Shown: positions 52,543 through 61,566 of the stretch, piece by piece
Layout of the letters: each line of letters opens with the position of its first letter
How positions within the stretch are numbered: position 1 is the stretch's first letter
Source: Terrimicrobiaceae bacterium
GTDB lineage: Bacteria > Verrucomicrobiota > Verrucomicrobiia > Chthoniobacterales > Terrimicrobiaceae
Direction: 5' to 3'
Length of the DNA: 64,000 nucleotides
Assembly (NCBI GenBank): GCA_018402345.1
Contig: JAGYIV010000010.1
Span: 558,001-622,000, forward strand
The notes under the pieces: model-generated
Told to the model about the DNA's origin: nothing
Database searches by the model: none
Seen by the model: only the letters and a program-made list of their open reading frames with translations
Program-made: the position numbers and the translations under genes

Positions 52543-52944
52543 TCATACCCTTTGGAGCGCATTGGCGGAGACGAAAAGGTTGCGACGGCGGAAGGCGACT
52601 GGGGTTTCGGCGAGAAGGATGGCCTTGAGGCTTTCCAAGCCACCAGCAAACCAGGGCCGGGGCAGATAGGTGGATGGCGACTCAGTCCAAGGCGGCGGAT
52701 TCAACGAGGCCTCACGGCAGAGGGATTCCACCATGGCAGCAAGGTAGGCATCCGTTTCCGGTTCGCCAGTTGGCTCAGGAAGATCGGCAACAAGCGCCAT
52801 TTTTTCCTGAGGACCTTGGCAGCGGAATCGAAAATCATCAAGCAGGTTGCCCAAATCAATGGTGGGCGGCTTTTGGCCCGCCTTAACGGCAAGGCCCCAG
52901 TCCCTGCTAATTTCAAGCACGGTTTTGTTTCTTTTCAAATTCAT
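52543..52944 (-). CDS. Hypothetical partner of a DUF6036-type nucleotidyltransferase
   Basis: Start at ATG 52944 (MNLKRNKTVLEISRDWGLAV), 133 residues. LVADLPEPTGEPETDAYLAA and a final FRRRNLFVSANALQRV; no recognised domain. Overlaps the upstream gene by 4 nt, so the two form a TA-like pair. Confidence 0.6.
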   Translation of the reverse strand: MNLKRNKTVLEISRDWGLAVKAGQKPPTIDLGNLLDDFRFRCQGPQEKMALVADLPEPTGEPETDAYLAAMVESLCREASLNPPPWTESPSTYLPRPWFAGGLESLKAILLAETPVAFRRRNLFVSANALQRV

Positions 52945-53465
52945 GGTTTGGACAAGTGCTGGCAAATTTCTTCGATCGCAAAACGGGTTTTTGGCTGGAT
53001 ACGATCTTCGGGATAGTAGCGACTGACCAAATCCAGCACTTGCGCGGCGTCTCTCAATCCAAGGCGATCCATCAAAAAACGAACATCTGCCAAATCGGTA
53101 TCGTCCCGCCCCAAGCGCATGCTTAGGCATTTCATGGCGAGGAGATACTCCGGAGCAGCCACAAAAACCTTCAAGCCGGGATAATCCAGGAGCGGCAAGA
53201 CATCATTTTTTTCGCTGAGGAACCCTTTTACGGCAGCATTAAGCCAATCACTTTCAACCCCGGCGACAGCAGCCACTTCGGCGACGGCTTGATAGACTTC
53301 CTGTTTCGGAACGAACACGGCATCGACATCCTTCGTGGAGAGTCTGGCCCTGTGGGCCAGAACCATGGCTGCCCCGCCATAAAGCGCGACCTCTCCAACC
53401 ACTCCGCGCTCAATCAAGCAATCAGATAATTTGCGGAGCAGGGATTCTATTTCGTTATGGTTCAT
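52941..53465 (-). CDS. DUF6036-type nucleotidyltransferase
   Basis: Encodes 174 residues. VVGEVALYGGAAMVLAHRAR followed by STKDVDAVFVP is the nucleotidyltransferase signature (G-G-A-A-x-x-L ... T-K-D-V-D). LKVFVAAPEYLLAMKCLSMR, then DDTDLADVRFLMDRLG, is the conserved later portion. Possible nucleotide-transferring toxin or antitoxin; the partner gene follows. Confidence 0.8.
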   Translation of the reverse strand: MNHNEIESLLRKLSDCLIERGVVGEVALYGGAAMVLAHRARLSTKDVDAVFVPKQEVYQAVAEVAAVAGVESDWLNAAVKGFLSEKNDVLPLLDYPGLKVFVAAPEYLLAMKCLSMRLGRDDTDLADVRFLMDRLGLRDAAQVLDLVSRYYPEDRIQPKTRFAIEEICQHLSKP

Positions 53466-53794
53466 GTGGAACGTAATGTTAAAATTTAAAAGCGGAAAAG
53501 AGCTGAGGACGGATGGTGAATGGTGGAGGGTCGATAGCTGATGGAACGCTCCTCTCCGTGTGCATCTTTATTGGTGTTTATTCGTGCTGATTGGTGGTTG
53601 AAGAAAAAGCAGGAAGTAAAAAGCGGAAAAGCGTGGAGGACTGATTACGGACATGGCGTGGCGAGGATCTGTCCGCAGCGGTAACGATTAACGAGTAACG
53701 AGTGAAAGACTCGAAGCGGAGCCAAATGGCAAATAACGGGTTGCATTTGAGGTCGACCCCACATTTTGCCATTTTTACGCTTTCTCATTTGAAT
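53466..53794. other. Gene-free spacer
   Basis: About 330 bp without a gene. Contains TATTCGTGCTGATTGGTGGT near 53578, a motif also at 41545 and 54563, and GTAACGATTAACGAGTAACG. Confidence 0.55.
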
Positions 53795-54076
53795 TCAAAG
53801 GCGCCGAACTTGATCATGATTCATGACATCAAAGAGAACTATCTCTTCTCCGGAGACTTTAAAGATCAATCGCCATCTCAAATCCAAGCGAACTTCATGA
53901 AAATGAGTCCCGTGAAGTTGCCGCAGACCGTATCCCGTGTGAAGATGCGGATTGAGCATCAAATCAGGCAAGGCAATCAAAATCTCCCCGATTCTTTGTT
54001 TTTGCGAACCTGAAAGATTCCTCCAGGTTTTTATAAACCGCTTAACCGCCCAAATTGGAATGTTCTTTGGCATCAA
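53795..54076 (-). CDS. RelE-type toxin
   Basis: Encodes 93 residues: WAVKRFIKTWRNLSGSQKQR, GYGLRQLHGTHFHEVRLDLR, WRLIFKVSGEEIVLFDVMNH, DQVRRL. The R-L-D-x-x-W-R-L-x-F and H-D/H-x-V-R-R patterns fit RelE/HigB-like RNases. Overlaps its antitoxin by 4 nt. Confidence 0.85.
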   Translation of the reverse strand: MMPKNIPIWAVKRFIKTWRNLSGSQKQRIGEILIALPDLMLNPHLHTGYGLRQLHGTHFHEVRLDLRWRLIFKVSGEEIVLFDVMNHDQVRRL

Positions 54077-54345
54077 GCACGAGAAAGGGCATCTATCGCT
54101 TGCGATCCCGTATTACCAAGAAATGCCAATGTCCCTTCGCTCCTGTCCCTTTCAATTTCAGCATCAAAATCCTCCAAAGCACTGCATGGAATTTTTGGGT
54201 GAAAGCAGAAATCTGCTTCCGTTACTTTCAACAAGGTCACAGCAGGTTGAGACCCACGCAGAATGACGACCTCCTCCCCCAACTCCGCTGCCTCAATGAG
54301 TGAACTTAAATGGGTTTTTGCTTGTGAAATATTGACCAGTTTCAT
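54073..54345 (-). CDS. Phd/YefM-type antitoxin
   Basis: Encodes 90 residues. MKLVNISQAKTHLSSLIEAA, ELGEEVVILRGSQPAVTLLK is the Phd signature. Acidic middle and C-terminus. Promoter immediately upstream (54352-54379). The same promoter sits orphaned at 4359-4386. Confidence 0.88.
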   Translation of the reverse strand: MKLVNISQAKTHLSSLIEAAELGEEVVILRGSQPAVTLLKVTEADFCFHPKIPCSALEDFDAEIERDRSEGTLAFLGNTGSQAIDALSRA

Positions 54346-54351
54346 AGACCA

Positions 54352-54379
54352 ATGATAAGGTTTGATTTTTACTTGTCAA
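54352..54379 (-). promoter_or_regulatory. Sigma70-like promoter of the phd/relE pair, possibly leaderless
   Basis: TTGACA (54374-54379), 16-bp spacer, TATCAT (54352-54357). The ATG is only six bases after the -10 box, so transcription would start at or next to the start codon. No ribosome-binding site fits between. Confidence 0.65.
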
Positions 54380-54639
54380 TTATCCAATGTCGATTTGCTG
54401 ACCTCGGTTTGATATTTGAACAAGAAGAAGGAGGAAAGATCCGCCTCCGCGCTGCACGACTACGGCGTGATGAAGTGGCGAGGGCTGTTCGCAGCTGTAA
54501 CGAGTAACGGGTGGCTCGTAACGAGTGAAAGCCGGCGGTCCCTACGCCTGCATTTTTATTGGTGGTTATTCGTGCTGATTGGTGGTTTAAAAATTGGAAA
54601 AAGTGGGAGGGTCGTGCTGATTCGAGGTTGTGGTTTAAC

Positions 54640-57600
54640 TTATCTTCCTTTCCAGCCTTTGAGGGTGTAGTGGAGGAGGGGCTTTTTGCCGCAAGATTTG
54701 AGGGAGGGATTGCTCTGCAGGTATTTGGACTCGTCGTAAGCCGGGTTGGGAGCGCGCCCCTCGAAAACCCCAAGGAAGGCATAGTGAAGAAAGGGGCGCG
54801 ATGTGGAGGCTTTGACATCCGGGTTTTGCTCGAAATACCAAGCGTGGTTAAAAAAGCCGGAGTGTCGGTGCTTGAGGAGGATTTGCAGGGCGACAGGAAG
54901 GCGGGCGATTTTTACTGCGGTATTGTGTGTTTTGTCCCACACGTATCGCCCCGGCGCTCCCAGTTTCCATGTGAAGCGCGCGACCATGGCATCGAGGCGT
55001 GACTGGATTTCAGCAACCCGGCGATCGGACTCGGCTTCCAATGCGAGGATTCGTTTGCCCAAGAGAGAGATTTCGTCAAAACGTGCCGAAAGATCGGCGG
55101 AGAGCGCATTGCGCTCTGTCGTCAGCGCCGACACCTGCCCCTCGGTGGCTTGATGCTGCTGCCGCAGGGCCTCGAGGTCGCTTGCCAACTGCTGCTTGGT
55201 GCTTTCCAATGTGGTCACTCGCTCGGCCAGTTGTCCGCGCTCGCTCACATGGGTTGTGTTCTGCGCGGAGAGGGCGTCGCGCTCTGTGGCGAGTTCGTCG
55301 TGTTCCGCGACGAGCGTCGAGAGGCGAGCGTCGAGGGTCGAGCGCTCTACCGCCAGATTGTCGCGCTCGGTGGTGAGGGCCGCGATCTGACCCTCGGCGG
55401 CTTGTTGCTGCTGCTGCAGGGCCTCGAGGTCGCTTGCCAACTGCTGCTTGGTGCATTCCAATGCGGTCACTCGCTCGGCCAGTTGTCCGCGCTGGCTCAC
55501 AAGTGAGGCAACCTGAGCATCCCGCTCCGCGAGGAGTTCATTTCTAGAGGCCTCCAGAGTGGTCAATCGTTCAGCGAATCTGCCGCGCGTCTCTGCAAGT
55601 TGATTCCTGAGGGCATGGGAGTCGGCTTGCTCGGACTCAAGGGTGTCCTGCGCAGCGATGAGTGCCTTTGTGATTTGAGCGAGTTCTTTGAAGCGATCGT
55701 CGAGACTTTGTGCGAGCGCGTTGCGCTCGGAGGTGAGGGCGTCGCTCTCGGTGACGAGTGACTGGTGGCGGGTGGCGAGTTCGTCGCGTTCCGCGTCGAG
55801 CGTCGAGAGGCGGGCGGAGAGCGCTTCGCGCTCTGTTGCGAGTAACGAGTTGCTGGTAGCGAGGGCTGAGTGCTCGGAAGAAAGCGTCGAGAGGCGAGCG
55901 TCGAGGGTCGAGCGCTCTGCCGCAAGGTTGTCGCGCTCGCTTGTGAGGGCCGCGATCTGACCCTCGGCGGCTTGTTGCTGCTGCCGCAGGGCCTCGAGGT
56001 TGCTTGCCAACTGCTGCTTGGTGCCTTCCAATGCGGTCACCCGCTCGGCCAGTTGTCCGCGCTCGCTCACATGGGTTGTGTTCTGCGAGGCGAGGGCTTC
56101 GCGTTCTGCGACGAGCGTCGAGAGGCGAGCGTCGAGGGTCGAGCGCTCTGCGGCAAGGTTGTCGCGCTCGCTCGTGAGGGTCGCGATCTGATCCTCGGCG
56201 GCTTGTTGCTGCTGCCGCAGGGCCTCGAGGTCGCTTGCCAACTGCTGCTTGGTGCCTTCCAATGCGGTCACCCGCTCGGCCAGTTGTCCGCGCTCGCTCA
56301 CATGGGTTGTGTTCTGCGCGGTGAGGGCGTCGCGTTCTGCGACGAGCGTCGAGAGGCGAGCGTCGAGGGTCGAGCGCTCTGCGGCAAGGTTGTCGCGCTC
56401 GCTCGTGAGGGCCGCGATCTGACCCTCGGCGGCTTTTTGCTGCTGGCGGAGGGCGTCGAGCTCGCTTGCCAACTGCTGCTTGGTGCCTTCCAATGCGGTC
56501 ACCCGCTCGGCCAGTTGTCCGCGCTCGCTCACATGGGTTGTGTTCTGCGTGGTGAGGGCGTCGCGTTCTGCGACGAGCGTCGAGAGGCGAGCGTCGAGGG
56601 TCGAGCGCTCTGCGGCAAGGTTGTCGCGCTCGCTCGTGAGGGCCGCGATCTGACCCTCGGCGGCTTGTTGCTGCTGCTGCAGGGCGTCGAGCTCCCCCGC
56701 CAACTGCTGCTTGGTGCCTTCCAATGCGGTCACCCGCTCGGCCAGTTGTCCGCGCTCGCTCACATGGGTTGTGTTCTGCGCGGCGAGGGCTTCGCGTTCT
56801 GCGACGAGCGAAGAGAGGCGGGCGTCGAGGGTCGAGCGCTCTGCGGCAAGGTTGTCGCGCTCGCTTGTGAGGGCCGCGATCTGACCCTCGACGGCTTGTT
56901 GCTGCTGCCGCAGGGAATCGAGGTCGCTTGCCAACTGCTGCTTGGTGCCTTCCAATGCGGTCACCCGCTCGGCCAGTTGGCCGCGCCGCAGGGCCTCTTT
57001 TTCCAAGAGAAGAGTCGCCTCGGCAGGGGCACGCTTCAACGCTTCGAGTTGAGCGTTGAGTTGAGCGGCATGGCCCTCGAGGTTGGCGCATTTTTGTCTC
57101 TCGCTTCCGAGTTGGCCGAAATAGCGATCATAATCGGCAAGAACCGGTTTGATTTTTGAAATGGTGTCTTCGGCGCTTGTAACAAATTTGCTTGTTTTTT
57201 TGATGCTCTGGGACTGGGCAGCGGCGAGCAGGGCATCGTAGAGTTCGATCGCCATCGGTGGCAGATCGGCTTCCAGCGGGAGATCTCGGCGATCAAGGGT
57301 GCTGTGCCTCAGCGAAGCGTCGAAGAAGGATGCCGAAAACGCATGGATTCGGGCGTCGAAATCCGCCGGAACGGGAATCCCAAGCTTGGACGCGACACCA
57401 CGAAGAACCTTGGAAGGGTTGGAAAAGACGTCGTCGAAATGGACAAAGGCCACCGGCAACTCCTGAATGCAGGAAAGGATGGAAATCCAGTTTGTCACAT
57501 ACAGCATGCCGGCTTGATTGATCGTAAAGCCATCTCGCTTGCCCAATGATCTCGCCACGCTTGCGGGATCCCGAATGGCACATACAATTTGGGGATTATA

Positions 57601-58116
57601 CCCAGCGTGCTTAAGAACCGAGAGCCAAAAGGGGAGAAGAATCCCGATACAGGGCTCTTTCAATACGGATAAGCGATTTGATAAACTGTAGTTTTTTCGA
57701 AGAATTTCCAGCGCCTCCAAGGCGAATTTTGAACGCGCAGGGGTAGACAAATTGCTCCAATCAACGAAATCCAGGCTCTTCCATGAAACACCCAAACTTG
57801 GAAGAAGCTTGAGATGATTGAATTGATACACATCGAAGTCCTCAAAAAACCCTTTGGCGTTATTGTTTTGAGCTGGGGGCATCAAATGAGTGGAATTCAC
57901 GGCCCCGAGGCACTCGATAAGCCTTGCGGTAACGCTGGTGCCGGATCGGTGCATTCCCAGCACCAAAAGCATGGTAGGTCTGGTTGCGAGAGGTTGGGAT
58001 GCTCCCTCGCTTGCTGATTCACGACGCTTCTTGGCCGAGGGCTTGATTTGTTGTTGAACGATAAGCTTTGGAGTGCTGGCGCGGGCTAAATGGGAAGTCG
58101 ACTTTTTTCGAGCCAT
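54640..58116 (-). CDS. Sulfotransferase fused to a long repetitive coiled coil and DPxxYL modules
   Basis: Encodes 1158 residues. Residues 45-300 are a sulfotransferase-3 domain: PTMLLVLGMHRSGTSVTARL is the phosphosulfate loop, CAIRDPASVARSLGKRDGF the 3'-phosphate site. Residues about 320-1070 are a coiled coil with 77-residue repeats (GQLAERVTALEGTKQQLAS, QIAALTSERDNLAAERSTL, TTHVSERG), at least six, encoded by 231-bp DNA units. The end has two DPxxYL modules (FFNHAWYFEQNPDVKASTSR, then YLQSNPSLKSCGKKPLLHYT). The coiled coil probably sets distance or oligomer state for the sulfotransferase. The DNA repeats are so alike that they must be recent duplications. Confidence 0.85.
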   Translation of the reverse strand: MARKKSTSHLARASTPKLIVQQQIKPSAKKRRESASEGASQPLATRPTMLLVLGMHRSGTSVTARLIECLGAVNSTHLMPPAQNNNAKGFFEDFDVYQFNHLKLLPSLGVSWKSLDFVDWSNLSTPARSKFALEALEILRKNYSLSNRLSVLKEPCIGILLPFWLSVLKHAGYNPQIVCAIRDPASVARSLGKRDGFTINQAGMLYVTNWISILSCIQELPVAFVHFDDVFSNPSKVLRGVASKLGIPVPADFDARIHAFSASFFDASLRHSTLDRRDLPLEADLPPMAIELYDALLAAAQSQSIKKTSKFVTSAEDTISKIKPVLADYDRYFGQLGSERQKCANLEGHAAQLNAQLEALKRAPAEATLLLEKEALRRGQLAERVTALEGTKQQLASDLDSLRQQQQAVEGQIAALTSERDNLAAERSTLDARLSSLVAEREALAAQNTTHVSERGQLAERVTALEGTKQQLAGELDALQQQQQAAEGQIAALTSERDNLAAERSTLDARLSTLVAERDALTTQNTTHVSERGQLAERVTALEGTKQQLASELDALRQQQKAAEGQIAALTSERDNLAAERSTLDARLSTLVAERDALTAQNTTHVSERGQLAERVTALEGTKQQLASDLEALRQQQQAAEDQIATLTSERDNLAAERSTLDARLSTLVAEREALASQNTTHVSERGQLAERVTALEGTKQQLASNLEALRQQQQAAEGQIAALTSERDNLAAERSTLDARLSTLSSEHSALATSNSLLATEREALSARLSTLDAERDELATRHQSLVTESDALTSERNALAQSLDDRFKELAQITKALIAAQDTLESEQADSHALRNQLAETRGRFAERLTTLEASRNELLAERDAQVASLVSQRGQLAERVTALECTKQQLASDLEALQQQQQAAEGQIAALTTERDNLAVERSTLDARLSTLVAEHDELATERDALSAQNTTHVSERGQLAERVTTLESTKQQLASDLEALRQQHQATEGQVSALTTERNALSADLSARFDEISLLGKRILALEAESDRRVAEIQSRLDAMVARFTWKLGAPGRYVWDKTHNTAVKIARLPVALQILLKHRHSGFFNHAWYFEQNPDVKASTSRPFLHYAFLGVFEGRAPNPAYDESKYLQSNPSLKSCGKKPLLHYTLKGWKGR
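55870..56990 (-). repeat. 231-bp tandem repeats in the coiled-coil gene
   Basis: The landmark ATGGGTTGTGTTCTGC occurs at 56071, 56302, 56533 and 56764, exactly 231 bp apart, with a further diverged unit toward 55250. Each unit is 77 codons, so gain or loss keeps the frame. Confidence 0.92.
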
Positions 58117-58232
58117 AGTAGGATCACACTATCGACAACCTCATGTCGAAATCCAGAGTAAAACGGCGGGCGCTTGCCCACCTTACGGCCAAACTACGGG
58201 ATTGTGGATTTTTGCTGCAACAAGCCTGCTGC
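58117..58232. other. Spacer between the two minus-strand genes
   Basis: Nothing recognised in these 116 bases. Confidence 0.5.
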
Positions 58233-58643
58233 CTACCCCACCGAAATCCTCGCCGCCGGGTGGATCAACCCGTCGGTTTCAAAGCCGATCCGAAATCCAG
58301 CCATCGCTTCGGTAGCTGGGAGGGTATACATGAAGCCGCAGCGGAGTTGCGGATGGCCTTCGGGTTCGGCTTTGCAAATCGCCTTGACCACATCGGCACG
58401 ATTCTCCGAGGCGGGAATAGAGACCGTCCTGCCCGAGAGGCTCAGAACTATGTGGAGGTGGCTTTGGGATTGCGGATCGGCTGCCAACGCCCAGCAACGA
58501 ACGGTGACTGGATCGTCAACCGAGGCGGGCGTATCGTGAACCGGAGTTTCCAGATGCCAATGGCTGACAATGGCGGCGTAGGATTCGCGGGGCAGTTGCT
58601 CTTCGCGCCACTGTTGGAGGGGGAGGGATGAAGGATCCGACAT
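58233..58643 (-). CDS. Small beta-rich protein upstream of the sulfotransferase gene
   Basis: ATG 58643 (MSDPSSLPLQQWREEQLPRE) gives 136 residues; ATG at 58679 is also possible. HDTPASVDDPVTVRCWALAA, SQSHLHIVLSLSGRTVSIPA and ENRADVVKAICKAEP suggest a carbohydrate-associated beta-sandwich (R-x-D-V-x-x-A-x-P type). No catalytic motif. Probably in one operon with the sulfotransferase. Confidence 0.6.
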   Translation of the reverse strand: MSDPSSLPLQQWREEQLPRESYAAIVSHWHLETPVHDTPASVDDPVTVRCWALAADPQSQSHLHIVLSLSGRTVSIPASENRADVVKAICKAEPEGHPQLRCGFMYTLPATEAMAGFRIGFETDGLIHPAARISVG

Positions 58644-58796
58644 GTTGCGTAAATGACACAGAGCCGCTTTTTCCATCAATGGAAATTTTTATTGATTTAA
58701 TGCCCATTGTTGGGTTGGTGACTAAAAACAAATCGGCACCTCGGCGGCCTTTTTGATTTTCTCATTGGGGCAAGAAGCCCATAAATATCATCAAGA
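58644..58796. promoter_or_regulatory. Divergent intergenic region
   Basis: About 150 bp between a minus-strand gene and the plus-strand exporter operon; AT-rich from 58670 to 58720. Must contain both promoters, but no box can be named with confidence. Confidence 0.5.
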
Positions 58797-59594
58797 ATGC
58801 TTGAAAATTTGAAAGCCGCCATGGCGGACATCGCGCGATCGAGGCACTACGCGAGCTTGATCCACATCCTCGGCTGGCAGGACATGCGCCACCGATACCG
58901 CCGCTCGTTTCTCGGGCCATTCTGGCTGGTGGCCAGCACGGCAGCGCTCGTAGCCACCATCTGCTTGATCCTGGGGCCGATGTTTGGGCTCCCACCGGAA
59001 CAGTATGTGCCGTATGTCGCGGCGGGAATGATCGTGTGGGGCCTGATCGTCTCGATGTGCACCGATTCGTGCCAAGCGTTCATCTCTCAGTCCACCATGA
59101 TCCGGCAGACAGCGGCCCCACTCTTCACTTACGTAGCAAGAGTGGCATGGCGGAACACGCTTCTGTTTGCGCACAATCTCGTGATTTTTCCTGTGGCATT
59201 GTGGATTTCAGGGGCCCATTCGAATATGAATGCCCTTCTGGCTGTGCCGGGATTTCTCCTCGTGCTGGCGAATCTTGCTTGGATCGGGCTGGTGCTGGCG
59301 ATCCTCTCGGCGAGATACCGGGATCTGCCAAAGACCATCGATAGCGTGATTCCTGTCCTCATGTTTATGACCCCGATCATGTGGAAGCCCGAGATGATGC
59401 CGCTGCGGATTGGAGTAAAAATTCTTCAGTTCAATCCCTTTTACTGGATGATCGACCTCGTGCGCGTGCCGATGATGGGGGGAATCCCGCCGGGCAAGGT
59501 GTGGGTTGGTGCGGCGGTGGTGGCTCTGGTGGGGTGGGTGGTGGCGTTGATCCTGTTTGCGCGCACACGCGAACGAATTGTTTACTGGCTCTGA
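58797..59594 (+). CDS. wzm: Polysaccharide ABC transporter permease (Wzm)
   Basis: Encodes 265 residues with six membrane helices (ABC2_membrane fold). The start HILGWQDMRHRYRRSFLGPF, WLV, is the classical Wzm/KpsM entry (D-x-x-x-R-Y-x-R-S-x-L-G-P-x-W), and the end FNPFYWMIDLVRVPMMGGIP is also typical. It forms the channel that moves lipid-linked glycan across the inner membrane. Its stop overlaps the wzt start by one base. Confidence 0.95.
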   Translation: MLENLKAAMADIARSRHYASLIHILGWQDMRHRYRRSFLGPFWLVASTAALVATICLILGPMFGLPPEQYVPYVAAGMIVWGLIVSMCTDSCQAFISQSTMIRQTAAPLFTYVARVAWRNTLLFAHNLVIFPVALWISGAHSNMNALLAVPGFLLVLANLAWIGLVLAILSARYRDLPKTIDSVIPVLMFMTPIMWKPEMMPLRIGVKILQFNPFYWMIDLVRVPMMGGIPPGKVWVGAAVVALVGWVVALILFARTRERIVYWL

Positions 59595-60370
59595 TGCAAC
59601 CCACCGACTTGACCCCGCATGCCGAACCGGAACTGATCGTGTTCCGGGATGTCTCGGTTCACTTTCCTGTATTCAATGCCAGCACACGATCATTCCGCAA
59701 AAGGGTGATCCAAGTCGCCACAGGCGGCATCGTGGCCCCGGATCACACCGGTCACATCGTCGTGCAGGCACTGACGAACCTGAACTTCGGCATCCGCTCG
59801 GGTGAACGGGTCGCACTCTTTGGCCACAATGGGGCGGGAAAAACCACACTCCTCGGGGCGCTGTCCCGCATCTACGCTCCCACAAGTGGATCGGCGGAGA
59901 TCTCCGGCGCCGTCGGCTCGCTCATCAATATCTCGCTCGGCACGGATCCCGAGTCCACAGGCCGCGAGAACATCTTTCTGCGCGCGGCCATCCTGGGACT
60001 CGGGCGCGATTTTATTCAAAAAAACCTGGAGGAAATCATCGAATTCTCGGAACTGGGCGACTTCATCGATCTCCCCGTGCGCACCTACTCCTCGGGCATG
60101 CAATTGAGGCTGGCTTTCGCCGTGTCCACCATGCTGCGTCCGGAGATTCTCGTGATGGACGAGTGGTTGAGCGTGGGAGACAAGAATTTCCAATCCAAGG
60201 CGGCAGCGAGACTGGATGCCATGCTGAGGGACACGAAAATCCTCGTGTTGGCGACCCACTCGCGGGATCTCGCGCTGCGGCACTGCAACCGCGCGCTGTG
60301 GCTCGAGCATGGCCGCATCAAACTCGACGGCCCGGTAAAGGATGTGGCTGCGGCGTATTTTGGAAAATAA
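59594..60370 (+). CDS. wzt: Polysaccharide ABC transporter ATPase (Wzt, no C-terminal glycan-binding domain)
   Basis: ATG at 59594 overlaps the wzm TGA; 258 residues. Walker A VALFGHNGAGKTTLLGALSR, signature TYSSGMQLRLAFAVSTMLRP, Walker B EILVMDEWLSVGD. The protein ends at about the limit of the ATPase domain; the C-terminal domain that in some Wzt proteins recognises the glycan end cap is missing. It powers export with Wzm. Confidence 0.95.
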   Translation: MQPTDLTPHAEPELIVFRDVSVHFPVFNASTRSFRKRVIQVATGGIVAPDHTGHIVVQALTNLNFGIRSGERVALFGHNGAGKTTLLGALSRIYAPTSGSAEISGAVGSLINISLGTDPESTGRENIFLRAAILGLGRDFIQKNLEEIIEFSELGDFIDLPVRTYSSGMQLRLAFAVSTMLRPEILVMDEWLSVGDKNFQSKAAARLDAMLRDTKILVLATHSRDLALRHCNRALWLEHGRIKLDGPVKDVAAAYFGK

Positions 60371-61445
60371 GGATCAATTTTTTCAAGACCACACCAACTC
60401 CCCTGCCCGCCAGCGGGACTTGGCCGATGTCACAGTGGCGATCGTCTATTTTGATGGCTTGGAGGATTTGCGCCATTGCCTGGCCTGCCTGTCGAGCCAG
60501 ACCCTCGGGCCTCGGCGAATTCTCGTGGTGGACAACTCGGCGGCGGGACTGACTCCGACCGATGTCGCAGAGGGCATCGACATCCTGCGGAGTGGGGCCA
60601 ATCTCGGCTTCGCCGCTGGCAACAACCTCGCCTTGCGCGAGACGAAGACGGAGTTTTTTGCGACCCTGAATGCCGATGCATTTCCCGAGCCAGAGTGGAT
60701 CGAGGAGATGCTGAACGAAGCAAGGCGGCATCCCGAGGCAGCGGCTTTTGGAGGGCTTCAGCGGGTGGACGAACAACCGGAATTGGCCGACGGCATCGGC
60801 GACCACTACCACTTCAGCGGGCTTGCCTGGCGGGGAGGATATCTGTGCGAAGTGGCCGACTTGGAGCTCATGCCGCGCCGGATTTTTTCGCCTTGCGGGG
60901 CGGCGGCGTTTTTTCGGAAGGCAGACCTCATGGCGATCGGTGGCTTCGACGAGGATTTTTTCTGCTACTGCGAGGATTTGGATGCGGGCTTCCGCCTCTG
61001 GCTTGCAGGCCGGGAGTGCCGCTTTGTGCCGACGGCGGTGGTCCGTCATCGCGGGGCGGGCAGCACAGGAGATAGCCACAGCGATTTTGCCGTGTATCAC
61101 GGCCACAGGAATCTGGTGTGGGTGTATCTCAAAAACATGCCGGGAATTTTCCTGTGGCTTTTCCTTCCGGTCCACCTCCTGCTGAACCTTCAGATGGTTC
61201 ACGCCGTGTCGCAGCGCGGTCAGGGAGATGTGATTCGACAAGCCAAAAAGGATGCGTTGTCCGCCATCGCTCGTATCTGGGACAAGCGACTGGCGATTCA
61301 ATCCCGCCGCAAGGCATCGCTGCTGCAGATCTGGCGCGTGCTGGACAAAAGCCTGCCGCCAGAGCCGTGGCGCAGATCACTCCTGCGGATCAAGGAGCAA
61401 ATCCGACGGAGGTTGGTGGGCGGGGAATCTGCGAGTCACCTGTAG
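60342..61445 (+). CDS. GT2 glycosyltransferase, rhamnosyltransferase-like
   Basis: Encodes 367 residues from ATG 60342, overlapping wzt by 29 nt (a later start, such as the TTG at 60420, is possible). VTVAIVYFDGLEDLRHCLAC, ILVVDNSAAGL, NADAFPEPEWIEEML with the D-x-D-like site, GGFDEDFFCYCEDLDAGFRL. This is the WbbL/RfbF-type GT2 pattern; rhamnose is plausible as rfbD is next door. Two short hydrophobic stretches at about 260-290 suggest membrane contact. Confidence 0.85.
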   Translation: MWLRRILENKDQFFQDHTNSPARQRDLADVTVAIVYFDGLEDLRHCLACLSSQTLGPRRILVVDNSAAGLTPTDVAEGIDILRSGANLGFAAGNNLALRETKTEFFATLNADAFPEPEWIEEMLNEARRHPEAAAFGGLQRVDEQPELADGIGDHYHFSGLAWRGGYLCEVADLELMPRRIFSPCGAAAFFRKADLMAIGGFDEDFFCYCEDLDAGFRLWLAGRECRFVPTAVVRHRGAGSTGDSHSDFAVYHGHRNLVWVYLKNMPGIFLWLFLPVHLLLNLQMVHAVSQRGQGDVIRQAKKDALSAIARIWDKRLAIQSRRKASLLQIWRVLDKSLPPEPWRRSLLRIKEQIRRRLVGGESASHL

Positions 61446-61566
61446 CAGCGGTCTATGTGACCGTCGGCCACCAACTGCGGTCTATGACCGTCGGCCAGCA
61501 GCGGCACTCTACGAAAAGCCGATTCACTCCAGCCCGACGGTCATAGACCGCCGCTACAAGGCGCAC
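61446..61566. repeat. R2-type palindromes between convergent genes
   Basis: Three R2-like units (near 61442, 61476 and 61536-61558), the last reading CGACGGTCATAGACCGCCGC, TAC. Lying between convergent genes they may serve as a two-way transcription barrier, although no U-run is present. Confidence 0.7.

Noticed and set aside
55637-57159. Long open frames opposite and out of frame with the coiled-coil gene
   Set aside because: They arise from the 231-bp repeats and high GC; their translations are low-complexity (R-rich or GLLLL-type) and the sense frame has clear domains at both ends.
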